Shown here piece after piece: positions 21,813-22,710 of a stretch of 22,710 bases of DNA. The stretch lies in assembly GCA_031384695.1 (NCBI GenBank), contig JANNAV010000330.1:1-22710 (forward strand), written 5' to 3'. The notes below the pieces were generated by a model that did no database searches, was not told where the DNA came from, and saw nothing but the letters and a program-made list of their open reading frames with translations. A program made the translations under genes and the position numbers. Every line of letters begins with the position of its first letter. Position 1 is the first letter of the stretch. The stretch is from JANNAV01 sp031384695. Its GTDB lineage: Bacteria; Pseudomonadota; Alphaproteobacteria; Rhodobacterales; Rhodobacteraceae.

Positions 21813-22005
21813 GTTTTTCGGCCATGGCACGGGCGGCAACCGCCGCGGCACGCAGTTCCTCGGCAATCTCTTCGGCCTCTTCGGGATCGAAATCGAGCGG
21901 CAGTTCGACGCCGCCATCTGCCTCGATATAGATGCGGACCATGCCCTGACTGGTGGGCCCGATCTGGATGTTGGCGGCGATATCGCTTTGTTTGTCGATG
22001 CCCAT
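21793..22005 (-). CDS. Small DUF6324-like protein
   Basis: Acidic protein of 70 residues: SDIAANIQIGPTSQGMVRIYIEADGGVELPLDFDPEEAEEIAEELRAAAVAARA, then a Lys/Pro tail (KPKPKK). It resembles the small DUF6324 proteins of Rhodobacterales; that name is from memory. A beta hairpin (MVRIYIEADGGVELPLDF) is followed by one charged helix. The frame opens at 22059, but the ATG at 22005 has GGGAGG about eight bases upstream. The 3' end overlaps mmcB by 20 bases, tail to tail. Function unknown. Confidence 0.8.
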   Translation of the reverse strand: MGIDKQSDIAANIQIGPTSQGMVRIYIEADGGVELPLDFDPEEAEEIAEELRAAAVAARAMAEKPKPKKR

Positions 22006-22067
22006 GCGGCGTCCTCCCGGGTGTGGAACCGGGGTAACGCGGGCACGGAGGTTGCGCAATCCTCCTC

Positions 22068-22096
22068 TTGCAATCTTTGGGGGGGAAGCGTAAATC
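22068..22096 (+). promoter_or_regulatory. Candidate tRNA-His promoter
   Basis: TTGCAA (22068-22073), 17 bases, TAAATC (22091-22096). The predicted start near 22103 is four bases before the mature tRNA. Confidence 0.45.
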
Positions 22097-22106
22097 CCCG
22101 CATGGC

Positions 22107-22183
22107 GCCGCGTTAGCTCAGTTGGTTAGAGCACTAGATTGTGGATCTAGGGGTCCCCCGTTCGAGCCGGGGACGTGGTACCA
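22107..22183 (+). tRNA. tRNA-His (anticodon GTG)
   Basis: A full cloverleaf of 77 bases with encoded CCA. The acceptor GCCGCGT (22107-22113) pairs with ACGTGGT (22173-22179) with two G-U pairs. The D stem is GCTC/GAGC. The anticodon arm is CTAGA-TTGTGGA-TCTAG, anticodon GTG. The T arm is CCCCG-TTCGAGC-CGGGG. The discriminator base is A73 (22180) and the base before position 1 is C, so the usual G-1:C73 identity pair of tRNA-His is absent. That is the known state in a large alphaproteobacterial clade. The tRNA is alone in the gap between the DUF6324-like gene and the RTX gene. Confidence 0.95.
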
Positions 22184-22301
22184 TTAAAGCTTTGATCTTT
22201 CAGGAAAAACGCACGTTTTCAAGGGCTGCGCACTGGCCTGCCGCGTTAAGCACCTGATTCAACCTTTCCGCCGCCTTGTTTCCGGAATCGCCAATGCGTG
22301 C

Positions 22302-22327
22302 CCGCTCCCCTGTGATAAATGGAGCGG
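22302..22327 (-). other. Inverted repeat downstream of the RTX gene
   Basis: CCGCTCC (22302-22308) and GGAGCGG (22321-22327) form a 7-bp stem with a 12-base loop, 24 bases past the RTX stop on the minus strand. It has no U run. It may protect or end that transcript. Confidence 0.35.
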
Positions 22328-22350
22328 AGGCTGGCCGCATCCCTTCCCGA

Positions 22351-22710
22351 TCACAATGCGAAGTCCGAGGCGTCCAGCGCCGTGATGCCACTGACCACAA
22401 TCGCGAAATCGGCCGTGGCATCGCCATTGACCTCGCCATAAACCACGCCGCCGAACAGGCGCAGTTGTCCGGCCTGCCCAAGGTTGAAGGTCAGAGCGGT
22501 GCCGATATAGCTGAAGCCCTGATCCCCGGCTGTGTTCACATCGGCGTCGATGAAGGTTAACTCCAGCGTATCCTTGCCGCGTTGAAAATCGCCGACGGTG
22601 TCGGGCGCGCCGAGGCTGCTGGCGGCGGCAGTTTCAAAGATGAAGTTATCGGCGCCTTGCCCACCATAAAGCCTGTCCTTCCCCAGCCCGCCCAGCAGAT
22701 CGTCGTTGCC
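22351..22710 (-). CDS. RTX/serralysin-type secreted protein, C-terminal end (partial)
   Basis: The frame is open through the right edge, so only the last 119 residues are visible. It begins with calcium-binding RTX nonapeptides (GNDDLLGGLGKDRLYGGQGADNF). Next comes the serralysin C-terminal domain: TVGDFQRGKDTLEL, FSYIGTALTFNLGQAGQLRLFGG, GDATADFAIVVSG and the final LDASDFAL. This is the C-terminal domain and uncleaved signal used by type I secretion. The short GTG-started frame at 22351-22539 is only its tail. The catalytic or adhesive N-terminus lies beyond the window, so protease, lipase or adhesin cannot be decided. Confidence 0.9.
   Translation of the reverse strand, partial: GNDDLLGGLGKDRLYGGQGADNFIFETAAASSLGAPDTVGDFQRGKDTLELTFIDADVNTAGDQGFSYIGTALTFNLGQAGQLRLFGGVVYGEVNGDATADFAIVVSGITALDASDFAL

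Noticed and set aside
22200..22481. 93-residue minus-strand frame near the RTX tail, possibly a small gene or integrase remnant
   Set aside because: It overlaps the RTX C-terminal coding sequence in another frame, and its translation shows no integrase or other recognisable motif.

Overview
The window looks like chromosomal DNA of a Rhodobacterales alphaproteobacterium (Rhodobacter/Paracoccus/Roseobacter relatives). The evidence is the high GC content with long antisense shadow frames, a riboflavin operon with a two-domain RibB whose second domain is degenerate, a histidine tRNA with A73 and no G-1, an alphaproteobacterial SOS box (GTTC-N7-GTTC) and several Rhodobacteraceae-type small genes. 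I ran no database search; family names rest on motifs, length and gene order.

Layout. 86-2041 (-): parE, topoisomerase IV subunit B. 2265-5042: a divergent pair, a glutathione S-transferase (-) and a LuxR-type regulator fused to an alpha/beta-hydrolase domain (+), with two adjoining palindromes between them. Beyond the 3' end of each gene lies a three-unit GC-rich hairpin array oriented with that gene. 5582-8583 (+): a DUF1007 periplasmic protein, a NicO-type nickel/cobalt transporter and a MATE exporter. 8637-10264 (-): aspartate aminotransferase with a coupled small gene. 10344-11209 (+): sdhE and a MarR/LdtR-like regulator. 11310-15940 (-): a capsule block, kpsS, an OPX/Wza-like lipoprotein and kpsC.

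16131-19435 (+): ribE, a conserved hypothetical gene, ribB, ribH and nusB, mostly overlapping or closely spaced. 19673-21111 (+): a membrane DUF4956 protein followed by a VTC/CYTH-type polyphosphate-polymerase-like protein. 21351-21812 (+): mmcB, a DNA-repair nuclease-fold protein, with a LexA box in its promoter and apparently leaderless. 21793-22005 (-): a small DUF6324-like gene overlapping mmcB tail to tail. 22107-22183: tRNA-His. 22351 to the right edge (-): the C-terminus of a serralysin/RTX-type secreted protein.

How the genes work together. ribE, ribB and ribH supply the last steps of riboflavin synthesis, but GTP cyclohydrolase II must come from elsewhere because the RibA-like domain here lacks its zinc cysteines. 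The kps genes make and export the Kdo-linked base of a group-2-type capsule; the ABC transporter genes are not in the window. DUF1007 and NicO form a probable nickel/cobalt module. The least-described features are the DUF4956/VTC pair, the LuxR-hydrolase fusion with a missing catalytic His, the oriented hairpin arrays, and a C10 tract inside kpsC that could allow phase variation.
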